Shown: positions 1 through 9,572 of the stretch, piece by piece
Layout of the letters: each line of letters begins with the position of its first letter
Position numbering within the stretch: position 1 is the stretch's first letter
From: Phytophthora colocasiae
Lineage: Eukaryota > Oomycota > Peronosporomycetes > Peronosporales > Peronosporaceae
Assembly: GCA_018806915.1 (NCBI GenBank)
Contig: JAGKQI010000036.1
Coordinates: 186,001-250,000 of the forward strand
Direction: 5' to 3'
Length of the DNA: 64,000 nucleotides
Notes under the pieces: generated by a model
Database searches by the model: none
The model's input: the letters and a program-made list of their open reading frames with translations, nothing else
Told to the model about the DNA's origin: nothing
Program-made: the position numbers and the translations under genes

Positions 1-285
1 TCGAATGGTACGCTCCGAGTACACTTGAGTCTTCAATCCATGTTCCTTGACAAATCCACGCGATACATACACTGTTGTAGCACCACAGTCCAGGAGAAAA
101 TTGGTCTTGGACTTCTTGTCACTCTGTACCAGGTCTCCATCCACCGCAAATAAAGGTGCGCGGTTATACACTAGAGGGTCTTCGCAAAGCAGATTCAACA
201 TAGCTTCGTTTACGGTTAAATCTTCTTCGTTACTCCTCGCCACGACAGTTCCCTCTTTTACTGACGTGGCTGGTCGTTTCCCTGG
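1..285 (-). CDS. Retrotransposon pol, N-terminal aspartic protease (partial)
   Basis: In the -1 frame relative to gag, the minus strand stays open from the gag overlap to the window edge. It contains a retropepsin-like active-site segment, FLLDCGATTVYVS, at about 60-100. The catalytic triplet reads D-C-G (79-90 with flanks) where most retroviral and Gypsy proteases have D-S/T-G. No own start codon is needed if it is made by ribosomal frameshifting from gag. The rest of pol lies beyond the left edge. Confidence 0.7.
239..282 (-). promoter_or_regulatory. Candidate -1 programmed ribosomal frameshift signal (gag to pol)
   Basis: On the minus strand the gag frame reads CAG GGA AAC, giving the heptamer G GGA AAC (276-282) in the X XXY YYZ register. 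After a 5-nt spacer (271-275) comes a hairpin at 239-270: six base pairs (GCCACG/CGTGGC), a T.T mismatch, four pairs (CAGT/ACTG) and a 10-nt loop. The gag stop codon lies at the top of this hairpin. The pol frame is exactly -1. These are the standard parts of a -1 frameshift site; function is inferred. Confidence 0.6.
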
Positions 286-1209
286 TCGCTCTTTAGCTTC
301 TTGCAGTCGCGCTTGAAGTGGCCGGGTTTCTTGCAGTAGAAGCACACCGGTCCTTCTTTACTCTGCTCCGCAGGAGCGTAGTGACCGGGCTTGAATGAGC
401 GCTTGCTGAACGGCTTCTTGTCCTGCGAGTGATTCGTCCTTGGTGTACCACGGCGTTGTTCGCGCTCGGGCTTCTCGTGGCCGACCTTGCGGTCGCCACT
501 GAAGTGGGACACCTCGTACTTGACCGCTTGATCCATCGCTTCGCTCAGCGTCGTCGTGTTCTGCAACTTGACGTATGCTTGAGTCGCGCGCTTGAGGCCA
601 TCGCAGTAGTAGCTGACTTGGTCCACTTCGCTCATGTTCTCCACGCGGAAGATCAGCGCGGAATACTTGCCGTTGTAGTCCTCGATATCATCGACTTGAC
701 GCAGTTGACGGAGCTTCTGACGCAGAACGGCTTGGTAGTTGGAGGCTTCAAAGTGTGCTAGAGCGCCCACGTCTGCTCTTCAGCTGCGATCCTTGATGCC
801 CAGAACAGGTAGTTGGAGGCTTCAAAGTGTGCTAGAGCGCCCACGTCTGCTCTTCAGCTGCGATCCTTGATGCCCAGAACCAACCAGACGCTGGGTCTTC
901 CATGGCAGTTCCGGCGATGGCTGGGAGCGTCGTGTTATCGTCGGACGCATCGTGTCCATGGATACGACACAGCGTCTCCACTTGGAAGAGCCACTGACGC
1001 ACGTCTTCGCCGCGCTTGCCCTTGAACTTCGGCAGGCCGCTTGGAACGCGAGGCCTGTTTTCTGGCGCTCTTGTCGGCTGGGCATGACGGCTGGCTCGTA
1101 GGGTTTCCAGTTCAGCGCGCAGCTCGGCCAGCTGGGTTTCCAGAGTGTCTTGGTCTCCTCCATCTCCCGTTGCTTCGTCTTGAACGTTCTGGCGGGTCGT
1201 GGGGGCCAT
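258..1209 (-). pseudogene. Retrotransposon gag (frameshifted)
   Basis: The capsid/nucleocapsid polyprotein of the element. The N-terminal part lies at 832-1209; the first ATG at 1209 is preferred over the non-ATG opening of the frame at 1347. The C-terminal part is at 258-770 and ends with a CCHC knuckle (CFYCKKPGHFKRDC) that would bind the element's RNA. The two halves are in different frames because a 74-bp segment is present twice in tandem at 734-880 and 74 is not a multiple of three. The C-terminal half overlaps the pol frame, with a slippery heptamer 24 bases before the gag stop. Identification as gag is firm. Whether other copies lack the duplication cannot be seen here. Confidence 0.85.
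734..880. repeat. 74-bp tandem duplication inside gag
   Basis: The segment beginning GGTAGTTGGAGGCTTC occurs at 734 and again at 808. The two copies match throughout by eye. The period of 74 shifts the gag frame, which explains why gag appears as two overlapping out-of-frame ORFs. Confidence 0.95.
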
Positions 1210-1348
1210 GGTGGTTGAGACTTGACCAACAAGTGCTACCAGTGAATCAAACTGGCCCCGGCTGGAGGGAGAAGAGGCGAAGCTGGTTGGGGCTGGCGGG
1301 GAGAATCCGAAGTGTGGTCGCTCCCCGACCAACTGCCCGGCAACCAAA

Positions 1349-1711
1349 TGGTTGGTTGCGGGAGCCCCTATATTATCATAACCTACATAATAGGCTAGAC
1401 TACCTAAAAGAATACCTAACCTTCCTGATACAGTGTCGTAGCCGCATACGTGACAACGCCCAGGGCAAAGACGCCGTACACTAGCCAGCCGTGCAGCTCA
1501 GCCTCCGTCTCAATTTCCATCGTCTGCAGGCCAGGATACAAGTGGCCAATCAGATACTCAGAGTACATGAAGTACACTGCATTCAACAAGTACGCAGTAG
1601 AGTCGACGGTAGTCGTTGCTTATCAGACCTATCGATATTCTAAAACCGTCCTAATATCCTGCCCTCCACCTGGATGCCTGTACCAACCTATTTCACAGCT
1701 CGGCTAACACA
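1349..1711 (-). repeat. Possible LTR of the Gypsy element
   Basis: Read on the minus strand, this stretch starts TGTGTTAGCC and ends CAACCA, just before TTTGGTTGCCGGG and gag, which is where a 5' LTR and primer-binding region belong. Its partner LTR is outside the window, so the boundaries are guesses based on TG...CA ends and position. It has no convincing coding sequence. Confidence 0.3.
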
Positions 1712-2032
1712 AATTTGTCTGGACCAGTCCTCGAGACGAGCTCGAGACGATTCACCCCACATAATTTCATCTGGTTCGCAGTTCGATTCTTGGCCAGGTA
1801 TCCATTTTCAGGTTCATGGAGATGCTTTATTCAATTGGGCGCGAGAGTACCGAAGAGGTTGATCAGCCGTCCGTCCCGGTGGCACTTCAATGCTCTGATG
1901 AAAGGCGGCGAATACAAACACCCGTTCGCCATGCACACCAGTAAAAATGCAAAAAAACAACAACTAAGCATAGTCCCCGTTTAGTTTCCTTGAGCTCATC
2001 CGGAGACTACCCAGTCTGTACCACGCTTTTCT
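1712..2032. other. Intergenic, no gene seen
   Basis: About 320 bases between the retroelement and the 3' end of the ALY/REF gene. It contains a small direct repeat (CTCGAGACGA twice near 1730-1750) and otherwise nothing recognisable. Confidence 0.5.
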
Positions 2033-3402
2033 TTATGCGTCCTTCATGTACGTGTCCATCTCATTGTCCAGATCCTCGGCAGTCTTAGATGAAACGGGCT
2101 CCTTTCCACGACCACTGTGCACAGCATTCAGTTTTAGAAATTTGGTCACAGCAGTAGGACGTTGCAACTTACCCATCACGACCACCTCTTTCATTGCCGC
2201 GTCCACGGCGTCTGTTGCGGCGGCCTTTAGACTGGTCATTATCGTTGTTTCCTCTGTTGAGAAACCAAGCACGAGCATTAGCCGTGGTCGCTATTCAAAA
2301 ACTATTCTCCAGATTGTTGGGCTTACCCGAAAGACACCTTAAACTTGACGTCCTTGTCGTCGCGCTCAAGCGCTGTGCCAAATAGACCATTACGCACATT
2401 CTTATCGCCGTCCAGCGCAATTTGCATGGGCTGGCCGTCCAGCGTACGTCCTGCAAATATTGCATAAAAATGCAAGGGTTTAGCATTGAGGGAAGCCACA
2501 ACACAAGTGAATAAATGGAGACTTACCATCATATTGCTTGATAGCCTTGTCTGCATCAGATCGGCGGGCGAACCACACACGGGCAATGCCCTTCGAGCGG
2601 CCCGAACGGTCGTAGACGATCTCAGCCTTCGACACCTCACCCACCGTGCCGAAGAGCTCACGCACTTCTTCCTCAAGAATGTCAAACTTCAGGTTCTTCA
2701 CCAAAATCTTGGTGCCGGGGCTGGCCGCATCCTTGCCACCGAGACGCGACAAGATCGACGAGCCGCCTAGAGGTCACGTAGCCATTAACCACGGCGTCAG
2801 TAAATGCTTGATCCAGCAGCATCGAATATCATAAACGGGATCGTATCGCACTCTTTTTGCCCCCCTTGCCCTGCTTCTTGACAACCACCGAGCGCTTCTT
2901 GCCGCCACGGTTGTTGCCACTGTCCGGGGCGTCGTCCAGGTCGACGTCCATGTCGTCATCGTTATCGCCGCGCTTTGAGACAGCAAGGAAGAAGTAGCAG
3001 CAGAAAATGTGAATGTCCGCACCAAACGTAACGCCCGTCCTCCCAGCTCCCAGGCACGAAAGCAGGCAACCAATGGTTCCCTCGTCAAAGGCTCATCCTG
3101 TGTGTCCATGAGAGACGAAAAGACCAAGAGGGTTGTCTTCGCTAGTGCAGGAGAGTTGGGGGCGGAGGAGAAGAGAAAATAGATCGACAAGCGGCGGCCC
3201 TTCAAGTCGTGGGCACACTTACGGATCGCGAGTAAGGCTGGTTGCGGTTGCGGTTGCGCCGGCGTCCACCACGGATGGGGCCGGCTGCGTCCTTTTCCTT
3301 TGAGTCCTTGGCCGGTCGGGAGGCCGGGTTCCTGGCCTTCGTCTTCTTCTGGGCGATGAGGTCGTCCAGACTCATGTCGAGCGAAGCGAGGATAGACGAC
3401 AT
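2033..3402 (-). CDS. ALYREF: ALY/REF-family mRNA export adaptor (THO complex subunit 4-like)
   Basis: A nuclear RNA-binding adaptor that links the TREX complex and the UAP56 helicase to mRNA and hands it to the export receptor. Six exons fit GT-AG rules with agreeing phases: 3223-3402, 2852-2972, 2527-2766, 2327-2450, 2173-2253 and 2033-2114, giving 275 residues. Residues 1-20 hold an N-terminal UAP56-binding motif (LDMSLDDLIAQKK), followed by an Arg/Gly/Asn basic stretch and an acidic insert. A single RRM starts near residue 113 (RNP2 ILVKNL, RNP1-like KGIARVWF). An RGG-type tail follows, and the C-terminus holds a second UAP56-binding motif (LDNEMDTYM). Length and domain order match the family. 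Exon borders are by eye but the phases agree throughout. Small introns split the RRM and RGG tail. Confidence 0.93.
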
Positions 3403-4057
3403 CTTTGGTCTCGTGTGGGTGTAAAAAAAAAGTGGAGAAACACTGCACATGTAGTGACAGACAAGGAGAAAGTTAGCATACACGGAGACACAGAGGGCAA
3501 AGAGGGAGGAGTGATGGTCGATAAGCGAGTTCAGAGGGGCGTCGTACCTGAGAGTTTCTTCTGCGAGTGAGCCACGAATCACTTTCCAGCCGTTATACAG
3601 CCATTATACAAAGATAACCTCTGCCCTACTTGTCTCATCAGGTATACAACGAACGAAAAACGGTGGCTATAACCTCTTTTTCATGCGCTATAACCTCATT
3701 TTCGGTACCAATAGACGGAAAACACTTCTCCTAAGGCAACCCTGCCCTGAAATGTCTCAGCCCCCTAATCCACGTGGGTTGTTGTCTGTACCAGTTGTAC
3801 CAGTAGTTTGTACCAGTTGTACCAGTTGTACCAGTAGTTTGTACCAGTTGTACCAGTAGTTTGTACCAGTTGTACCAGTTGTACCAGTAGTAACATCTAC
3901 GGCGAAAAACGGTTCAGACCCGTGACAAAACGGGTCGGCCTGTGTGTAGTTCGGTGACGATAGCTTCAACAGCTTTTGATTGGTGGTGTGAATACATTGT
4001 GTACCACAATCTAACTCCTTTAGGAAACGGAGATCCAAAAGCCCCGACTTTAGAACG
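3403..4057. other. Divergent intergenic region between ALY/REF and V-ATPase accessory gene
   Basis: About 650 bases between two divergently transcribed genes, so it should hold both promoters. It contains two CTATAACCTC(T/A)TTTTC direct repeats near 3667 and 3689 and the TGTACCAG tandem array described separately. No reading frame here is convincing. Confidence 0.5.
3787..3891. repeat. TGTACCAG tandem array
   Basis: Ten TGTACCAG units in 105 bp, arranged as 9-mers (TGTACCAGT) with some extended by AGTT to 13 bases. It lies about 170 bp upstream of the V-ATPase accessory subunit start and about 390 bp from the ALY/REF start, in a shared intergenic region. Confidence 0.9.
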
Positions 4058-5147
4058 ATGATGAAGACGTTGCTAAGCGCCGCGCTGTGTGGCCTAGCAG
4101 CAACAGTGTCAACCTCGACAGCCTCCACGTTGTTCCCCCATGTGCCGCTAGTTATGTGGTCTCAACGCCCGTACGTTCTGTCTTGATCTCTCTATCACAC
4201 ATTTAAATATGTGCTCTTACAAGGGTTTTGTGCTTTTTTGCGCCGTGCAGCATCTTCGCTGGGTCCAACATCTACCTGAGCTCTGAGATGGATGAGATTG
4301 CCGTGTCTTCGGCTGTGGGGCGTATCCTCACGCGTGATACCAGCGCAGATAAAGAGGTTTGTTCGCTTTGGCCAGATTAATACTGCTGTGTTTGTTTTAA
4401 CGTTCATTATTTTTGTAATAGGGCTTGCTAGGCACTCACGCATCTTCATCTGAGCACGCTGAGCTCATGTGCTTGTTTCTCCTACCATCTCTGAGCTCCG
4501 AGGATGTTTCCAAACTTTCTGGAAGTGGCAGCTCTTTCGTGCAGAATGCTGTTCGGAGCTCCGTGTCGTCGGTGGTGGCTCCACACACCACGCGTTCAAA
4601 GCCTCTTCTTCCTGAAATGACGAATTCTCAGCCTCACATCGTCGGTGCTCAGGACTTGGATGCATTCACTGCATCTACGGAGGGGAAAACTCTGTTTGCC
4701 AACGGAATCACCGACCTGTTGGTCATTCAACTGCCTGAGTCGATGTTGCTTCCTGAAGTGGACTCCACCATCCAGGCAGCCGCTAGCAGTCTTAATGCGG
4801 CTACAAATGGCAAGACAGATTTCGCCATCACGGGCAATGACGCCACCTCGGTTGCGATCCAGGACCCGCTTGCGCGTCGACTTGCAGCTCAAGCCAAGGC
4901 CAAGAAGAGCAACTCCACTGCTGCGGCTGCGGTTTTGTGTGAGGCAGGCTACCTCGTCGGATACAGTGCGGCAGGCAAGGCCTTCTGCTTCTCGCACTAC
5001 GTGAACATCACCCCCGACATCATGGCAGGTCTCCTCTTTGGACTCCTGTTTATTTTTATGGCGTACATCGGCTTGACTGTGCTTCATCAGATTCAAACGC
5101 CGCAGAGGTACCCATCGCACGGAGCGCCGCGTGGCAAGGAGTTCTAA
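4058..5147 (+). CDS. V-ATPase accessory subunit 1 (Ac45/Voa1-like) membrane protein
   Basis: A type I membrane protein likely to assist V-ATPase assembly or targeting. Three exons: 4058-4170, 4251-4356 and 4422-5147; phases agree and give 314 residues. It starts with a signal peptide (MMKTLLSAALCGLAATVS), followed at once by PLVMWS, the motif typical of the start of Ac45/BIG1-type luminal domains. The luminal part is Ser/Thr-rich. Near the C-terminus, a Cys-Tyr-containing segment precedes one TM helix (MAGLLFGLLFIFMAYIGLTV) and a short cytosolic tail with HQIQTPQRY. This resembles the conserved C-terminal region of V-ATPase subunit S1. Family assignment rests on overall layout and the two motifs; sequence in the middle is not diagnostic. 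Length is shorter than animal Ac45, closer to fungal Voa1. Confidence 0.7.
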
Positions 5148-5259
5148 TGTTGCCGACCATGGACTCACGCCAACTGCAGTACTCGCCCAAACGACTGCAT
5201 TGAAAGGATCAGAAGTGCATACAAATGAAAGTTTATATTCTCTTAGTCCGATGTCTCCA

Positions 5260-5754
5260 TCAACGGGGATTTCCCTGCAACACTCGAATATGCAGCGAAC
5301 AACCTGTGCACGGTACAACATCCACGCCTTCTTGCAGTTCGTCTTCTGTGATCTCATACAGGTCACCACAGCGACACTGGTGCGTGTACAGCACCTCGTC
5401 CTCATCGTCGCCTTCGCCCAGAAGGACCTCCCTCTGCATGTCAGCCAATGTGACTTCGTCAGACACAACCACCACTTCCTCCTCCCTCTTTCGCACAAGA
5501 TCGTCCTGCTGCAACTTGGCGTCGTACTTGCGCCTCAGCTCGTCACTGCGCAGAGTCTCGTAGGCTTCTTGAACACGCAAAAACTGCTTCTCGTCCTCAA
5601 GAGCTGAGCCATCTGAGCTATCAAACCCCACATCGTTCGATCGCTTGTCCGGGTGGTATCTTCGTGCTGCTTGGTGGTACGCGCGGCGGACGTCGGCAGC
5701 GCTGCAGTTCACGTCGAGGTTGAGCACCTCGTAGAACGAAGGAAGCGCTGGCAT
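5260..5754 (-). CDS. DPH4: DPH4/DNAJC24-like J-protein (diphthamide biosynthesis)
   Basis: A 164-residue co-chaperone of the diphthamide pathway, which modifies a histidine of translation factor EF2. The N-terminal J domain (about residues 4-80) has the HPD motif in YHPDKR, needed to stimulate Hsp70. The C-terminal CSL (DPH-type) zinc finger has the Cys pairs CRC and CTGC separated by an acidic helix. Family members use the zinc/iron site for electron transfer to the radical enzyme DPH1-DPH2. The start at 5754 (MPALPSFYEVL) is preferred over an in-frame ATG at 5775, because the J domain begins almost at once in family members. Intronless. It is convergent with the V-ATPase accessory gene, with only about 110 bp between stops. 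Confidence 0.9.
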   Translation of the reverse strand: MPALPSFYEVLNLDVNCSAADVRRAYHQAARRYHPDKRSNDVGFDSSDGSALEDEKQFLRVQEAYETLRSDELRRKYDAKLQQDDLVRKREEEVVVVSDEVTLADMQREVLLGEGDDEDEVLYTHQCRCGDLYEITEDELQEGVDVVPCTGCSLHIRVLQGNPR

Positions 5755-6086
5755 GTTGCGCTGGCTGACACACAACCAACACTCAGTCCGCCCTCACTCA
5801 CTTAAGTGCGAATTGGCATCCTATCCGGTCTGATTACCGCTTTTTGCATGCAGCCATGCAGCGCCACAAGGACTGTGCGAGGAACAACCAAACCCCTAGC
5901 CCTGAGAATGAGAGTGATGGTGCCACTTGCACAAGTCTCAGAACGTGGAGCAGTCCAATACCTGGTAGCTGAAGCTCTGCGCACGCATTCTTGCTGCGGT
6001 TCTTCTTCTTCCTCTGTTTGTTGTTATCTCTCTCGGTGAGTGATCCATTCGCGTCGTGAAGCTGGCGGGCCTTCTCCTCGTGGCCG
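5755..6086. other. Divergent intergenic region, no gene seen
   Basis: About 330 bases between the divergent DPH4 and TAZ genes. A short plus-strand frame from 5806 has no recognisable features and is probably chance. The region presumably holds both promoters; no clear motif was identified. Confidence 0.4.
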
Positions 6087-6872
6087 ATGGAGCTGAAATG
6101 GTGCGTATTGGTAGTCGTCAACTTCAAGAAGAACATTTTTTTTAAAACTTTTTTTCTTTGAATTCTACAGAGCCTTCCTACGAACGGCGGGACTGATCGA
6201 GACACCTTTGGCTCAGTATCTTCCCTCACCGCACAGTTTTCACCCTTATCGGGGTCGTCACCACCGTCCTACTCCATCTCGCGCTCGCAGATCGTCGCCA
6301 ACAGACTCTCTCGCAAACGCAGCCACAGTAACAGCTCACACTCATCTGCGTCTGTCGGAGAATCGCCACCACGTGTTGCATTCGCAGCACCAAGAGTGGC
6401 TTTCGCGTCACCATCGACTTATTCAGGTGGAACTTCCGCCAGTGGAGCGTCAAGTAATGCAACAGCTTTTCCGACTATCAGACGTCAAGTGCAAGGTCCG
6501 CCTTCAGCGAAACGTTTACGTCAAGACCCGCTAAGCCCCACTTCAGTTGGTGAAGTCTCTGATGCCAAAAAGTTACCTCCTGCAAAGACAGTGGCGTCGA
6601 CACCTGGGGCTGCTCAAATGCAATCGGTGCTTCGAGGGCTGCAGCATATATCGACATGCAACGGCAGAGGTTGCTCCAACCCACTCTGTGTCTCGACACG
6701 CGCATTTGTGGACAAGGTGAACACTCACCGAACGACTATGGTGGGCATAGCAACTCATGATGCTAACAGGTGCGGAGCTTGTAAGCTCTGGAGGAAAATT
6801 GTTCAGGCACATTCCATGACATGCTCAGCCACTTCAGGATGCCGTATCCCTGGTTGTGCTCTACAGCAATAG
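6087..6872 (+). CDS. TAZ-type zinc-finger protein
   Basis: A 237-residue protein if exon 1 is 6087-6100 (MELK...) joined to 6173-6872. The open frame certainly covers 6173-6872, but the tiny first exon and its AGAG acceptor are tentative. The first 130 residues are Ser/Pro/Arg-rich and look disordered. The C-terminal 80 residues carry spaced Cys/His sets: HISTC, CSNPLC, then CGACKLW, HSMTC, CRIPGC. This is the H-X3-C...C-X4-C layout of TAZ fingers, which in CBP/p300-type coactivators and plant BT proteins bind transcription factors. No acetyltransferase, bromodomain or BTB part is present, so this is a stand-alone TAZ protein. A nuclear regulatory role is inferred from the domain only. Confidence 0.65.
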
Positions 6873-7130
6873 CTGTGCGGTATCAAGTGGAGAAACTGTG
6901 AGTGAAGCAGGGAGAGTGCAAGAAGGCATGAAGCAGTTTGTTGTTGAATCTACATAGTTACTGTATCCACTAACATTAAATATGTTATTGCTTGCAGTCG
7001 TTGGTGTTGTGTGCAGCACGAGCTCAGGCTGAGCCTATTTTAGCTTGAATACGAGGTGGTATTTTGGTTGAGCTAAGCGCTCACAATTCGTTTCCGACTG
7101 GGGTGAAGACGTGGTCACAGAGCAATTGGC

Positions 7131-9412
7131 ATGGTGCTTAAATTCTGTAGCCCACCGTGGAGTGAAGAAGCTGTTGTGGTACGTTCTGGAAGTCATGAAT
7201 CGGAGGAAGGTCAGGCTGCAGCAGAAGGGCAACGAGCATGGGACGAACTGTTGGCGGCCGCTTTTCGATCTAAACAAAATGAAGAACCGTGTCGATGGGA
7301 GAAGGAATTCAGCGTATTTTTCGATGACAGCAAGCCGGTGGGTCTTGGATTCCAACCTGCACCGAATGCTAACAACTTTAGCCTCATTCCCTCGGAGAGT
7401 TACGCTTGCATTGTCCGGGATATAGCACCTGTGGGGCTTGCTGCCGATTACAATGCGCGTTGTCGGGCAGCGGGGGATTACTCGCGCGTTATTGTTGGCA
7501 ATCTTCGTGTTCGAGTGGTAAATGGGACCGACGTTGCTAACATATCGTACGCCGACGTTCTTCAAATGTGAGTGCTCGTCGTTTTGTTTATTGGGATGAA
7601 CATCAACATAACCTTATCAATTGTTCTCTTGCATTTAGGATGCGTGATGCGAAGTCAGCGCTTACTTTGACTCTGGTTGATGTTAGTTCGGGTCAGGTGA
7701 ACTTGGGTCTTGTGGAGCGTTCTAAGAGCGTTGGATGTATTGCCCCTATGCGGCAGACACGGCGTAGGAGCAGCCTATCAATGGGCCCGGGAAAGCCGAG
7801 CTCACGTCGCAATAGCCAATCTGGCCTCGAGATTAAAACAGACTGCCTACAGCTTCCCGAGACAACAGGACAGGATGGTTCGGATGTACTGGTGAATAAC
7901 TTGAAAACCGAGTATCTTGAAGTGAGTCAGCAGTTAAGCTCTGTTAGAGAGCAACTATGTGCGTTGCAGCGCGAGAGAGAAGAAGCTGTGAAGAAGGAGC
8001 AGGACGCAGCAGCTCGTCAGCTAGAAGCATTGTTACAGGAGACTCGCAAAGTGCAGCGCGAACGTGATGATATGGTGGCAGTCAACAAACTTCTGTTGAG
8101 GCACAAGCGGGCGTCAGTGACTACACAAGCCGAACTGGGGGCGGTAAAAAATGAACAGGTACAATTGCAGCGCCACCAAGAAGAACTTGAGCAATCGCTG
8201 ACAGATCTTCAGGCCCAGCTCGCCGAACAAACCGCTGCAGCTGAAGAAAGTCGCGAGCAAGTGAATCACCTTCGACATGAAAAAGAAATGTTAGCACTTC
8301 AGTGGCAAGAATTGCAAGAGGAACACCGAGATACACAGACTCAAGTAGATGAACTACATGATCGGCTCGTCGACGCGCAACGAGCCCACCGAGCAGTTGA
8401 GGTAGTCCTTGCAGCACTTCGGACTGCTCATGCAGCTAAAGCCAAGCAGGTGAAAGATCTGCAGGCCACACTTGAGGCCGTTAACTCACGTGCAGCCTTT
8501 GTGCCATCTCCAGAAGAAAAGCTCCCAGAGATTCCACAGCCAAGTACACCGACAACAATATCGACTTCTCAAGCTGTTCCGGATGCGGCCACACCTACAC
8601 GGTCACTACAGGAGAGACTGCAAGATGCTAACACTGACCTGAATCAGCACCGAGATGAGCTGCTGGTAGAATTATCATGCCATGACCAGCAATTGACGCA
8701 GTTGCAGGAACAAGTCGGTGCATTGGAGTTGGTAAACACTACCAGTAAGCAGCTTTTAGCGTCGCTGCATGACGAACTACGAGAGGCACAGCACCGAGAG
8801 CGCAGTATGAGAAGTGAGCTTAGTACCGAGCTCGAAGTCGCTCGAAAAAAAGTGGAGCAAGAAACACAAGCTGTTCAAAACGACCTGAAGCGCCAGATCC
8901 GCGAACTTGAACAGCGTTGCGAGGATGAACGTACCGAGAAGAATCGGCTCCAAAATACGGTTAATGAATTGGAGACCGTCAGTCGAGCACGAGCTGCAGC
9001 TCAGGTGATGGAGCAGGAGTTTCTCGCGCAATTCAAGAAGCAGCTTGAGAATGGCATCGTTGTTACCAAGTTTGGGTCACGTGGCGTTCCTCACCAGCGT
9101 GTTGTGTATGCAGACGCCCAGTGTCACTGGATATCGTGGCGCGCTCCAACAGCTTCGATGACGCACGGCTCGCTGATGCAGCCGAAAGCTGACGCTAAGG
9201 TCGATACGTGCGACTTGGTGGAGGTACTACCTGGTGCTACTACCGAGGCATTTGCTCGTCAACGACCTGATGTCCCAGCCCGCTGCTTCTCGTTGGTGTT
9301 CGTCCACCCTTGCCGTACTTTGGACCTACAGACAGACACCACCGCACAGTGCCAGCAATACCTTCGAGGATTTCGTTTGCTTCAGGAAGAAGCTGCACTT
9401 AAGCGTCATTAG
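7131..9412 (+). CDS. PDZ - coiled-coil - PH-like domain protein
   Basis: Two exons, 7131-7567 and 7639-9412, joined in phase (GTGAGT donor, TTTAG acceptor), give 736 residues. Residues about 58-160 form a PDZ domain ending VRVVNGTDVANISYADVLQM and then LTLTLVD; the intron falls inside this domain. A short basic Ser-rich linker (RQTRRRSSLSM) follows. A long Glu/Gln-rich coiled coil runs from about 240 to 620 with a Pro/Thr-rich break near 450. The last 120 residues look like a PH domain, with a WISW motif and an RTLDLQ strand before the final helix. PDZ and PH domains suggest a dimeric scaffold that tethers a peptide ligand to membrane phosphoinositides. No family name was recognised for the whole architecture. 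Confidence 0.8.
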
Positions 9413-9572
9413 ATATTGTACGGTTTCTCGCACCTACATGTTGGGTTAACCAACACTTCCCGAGTTCTTCATTGAAACACACGTTGTTTTACCTTTTCTA
9501 TTGTTTATCCTCTTTCTACACGTAGGCTGAGAGACCTACGAGTACTTGCTAAATGTGCCGAATGGAATACAC
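9413..9572. other. Short convergent 3' intergenic spacer
   Basis: 160 bases between the stops of the PDZ/PH gene and the MPP alpha gene. Nothing recognised apart from its position as a shared terminator and polyadenylation region. Confidence 0.4.

Larger units (their letters stand above)
1..1711 (-). mobile_element. Ty3/Gypsy-like LTR retrotransposon, 5' portion (truncated by window edge)
   Basis: Read on the minus strand, this block carries a possible LTR (about 1349-1711), gag with a CCHC zinc knuckle, and the start of pol with a retropepsin-type protease that runs off the left edge. Gag-protease order and the oomycete-style gag core (LPKFKGKRGEDVRQWLFQ) fit a Gypsy element. Gag is broken by a 74-bp tandem duplication, so this copy is probably not autonomous. 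Reverse transcriptase and integrase would lie outside the window, so the superfamily is inferred from gag and protease only. Confidence 0.8.

Noticed and set aside
1777..1800. Possible tRNA/SINE B-box (GTTCGATTC)
   Set aside because: No A-box at a suitable distance and no cloverleaf could be drawn.
3787..3891. Regular repeats that might suggest a CRISPR array
   Set aside because: Units are 9-13 bp with no unique spacers, in a eukaryotic promoter region.
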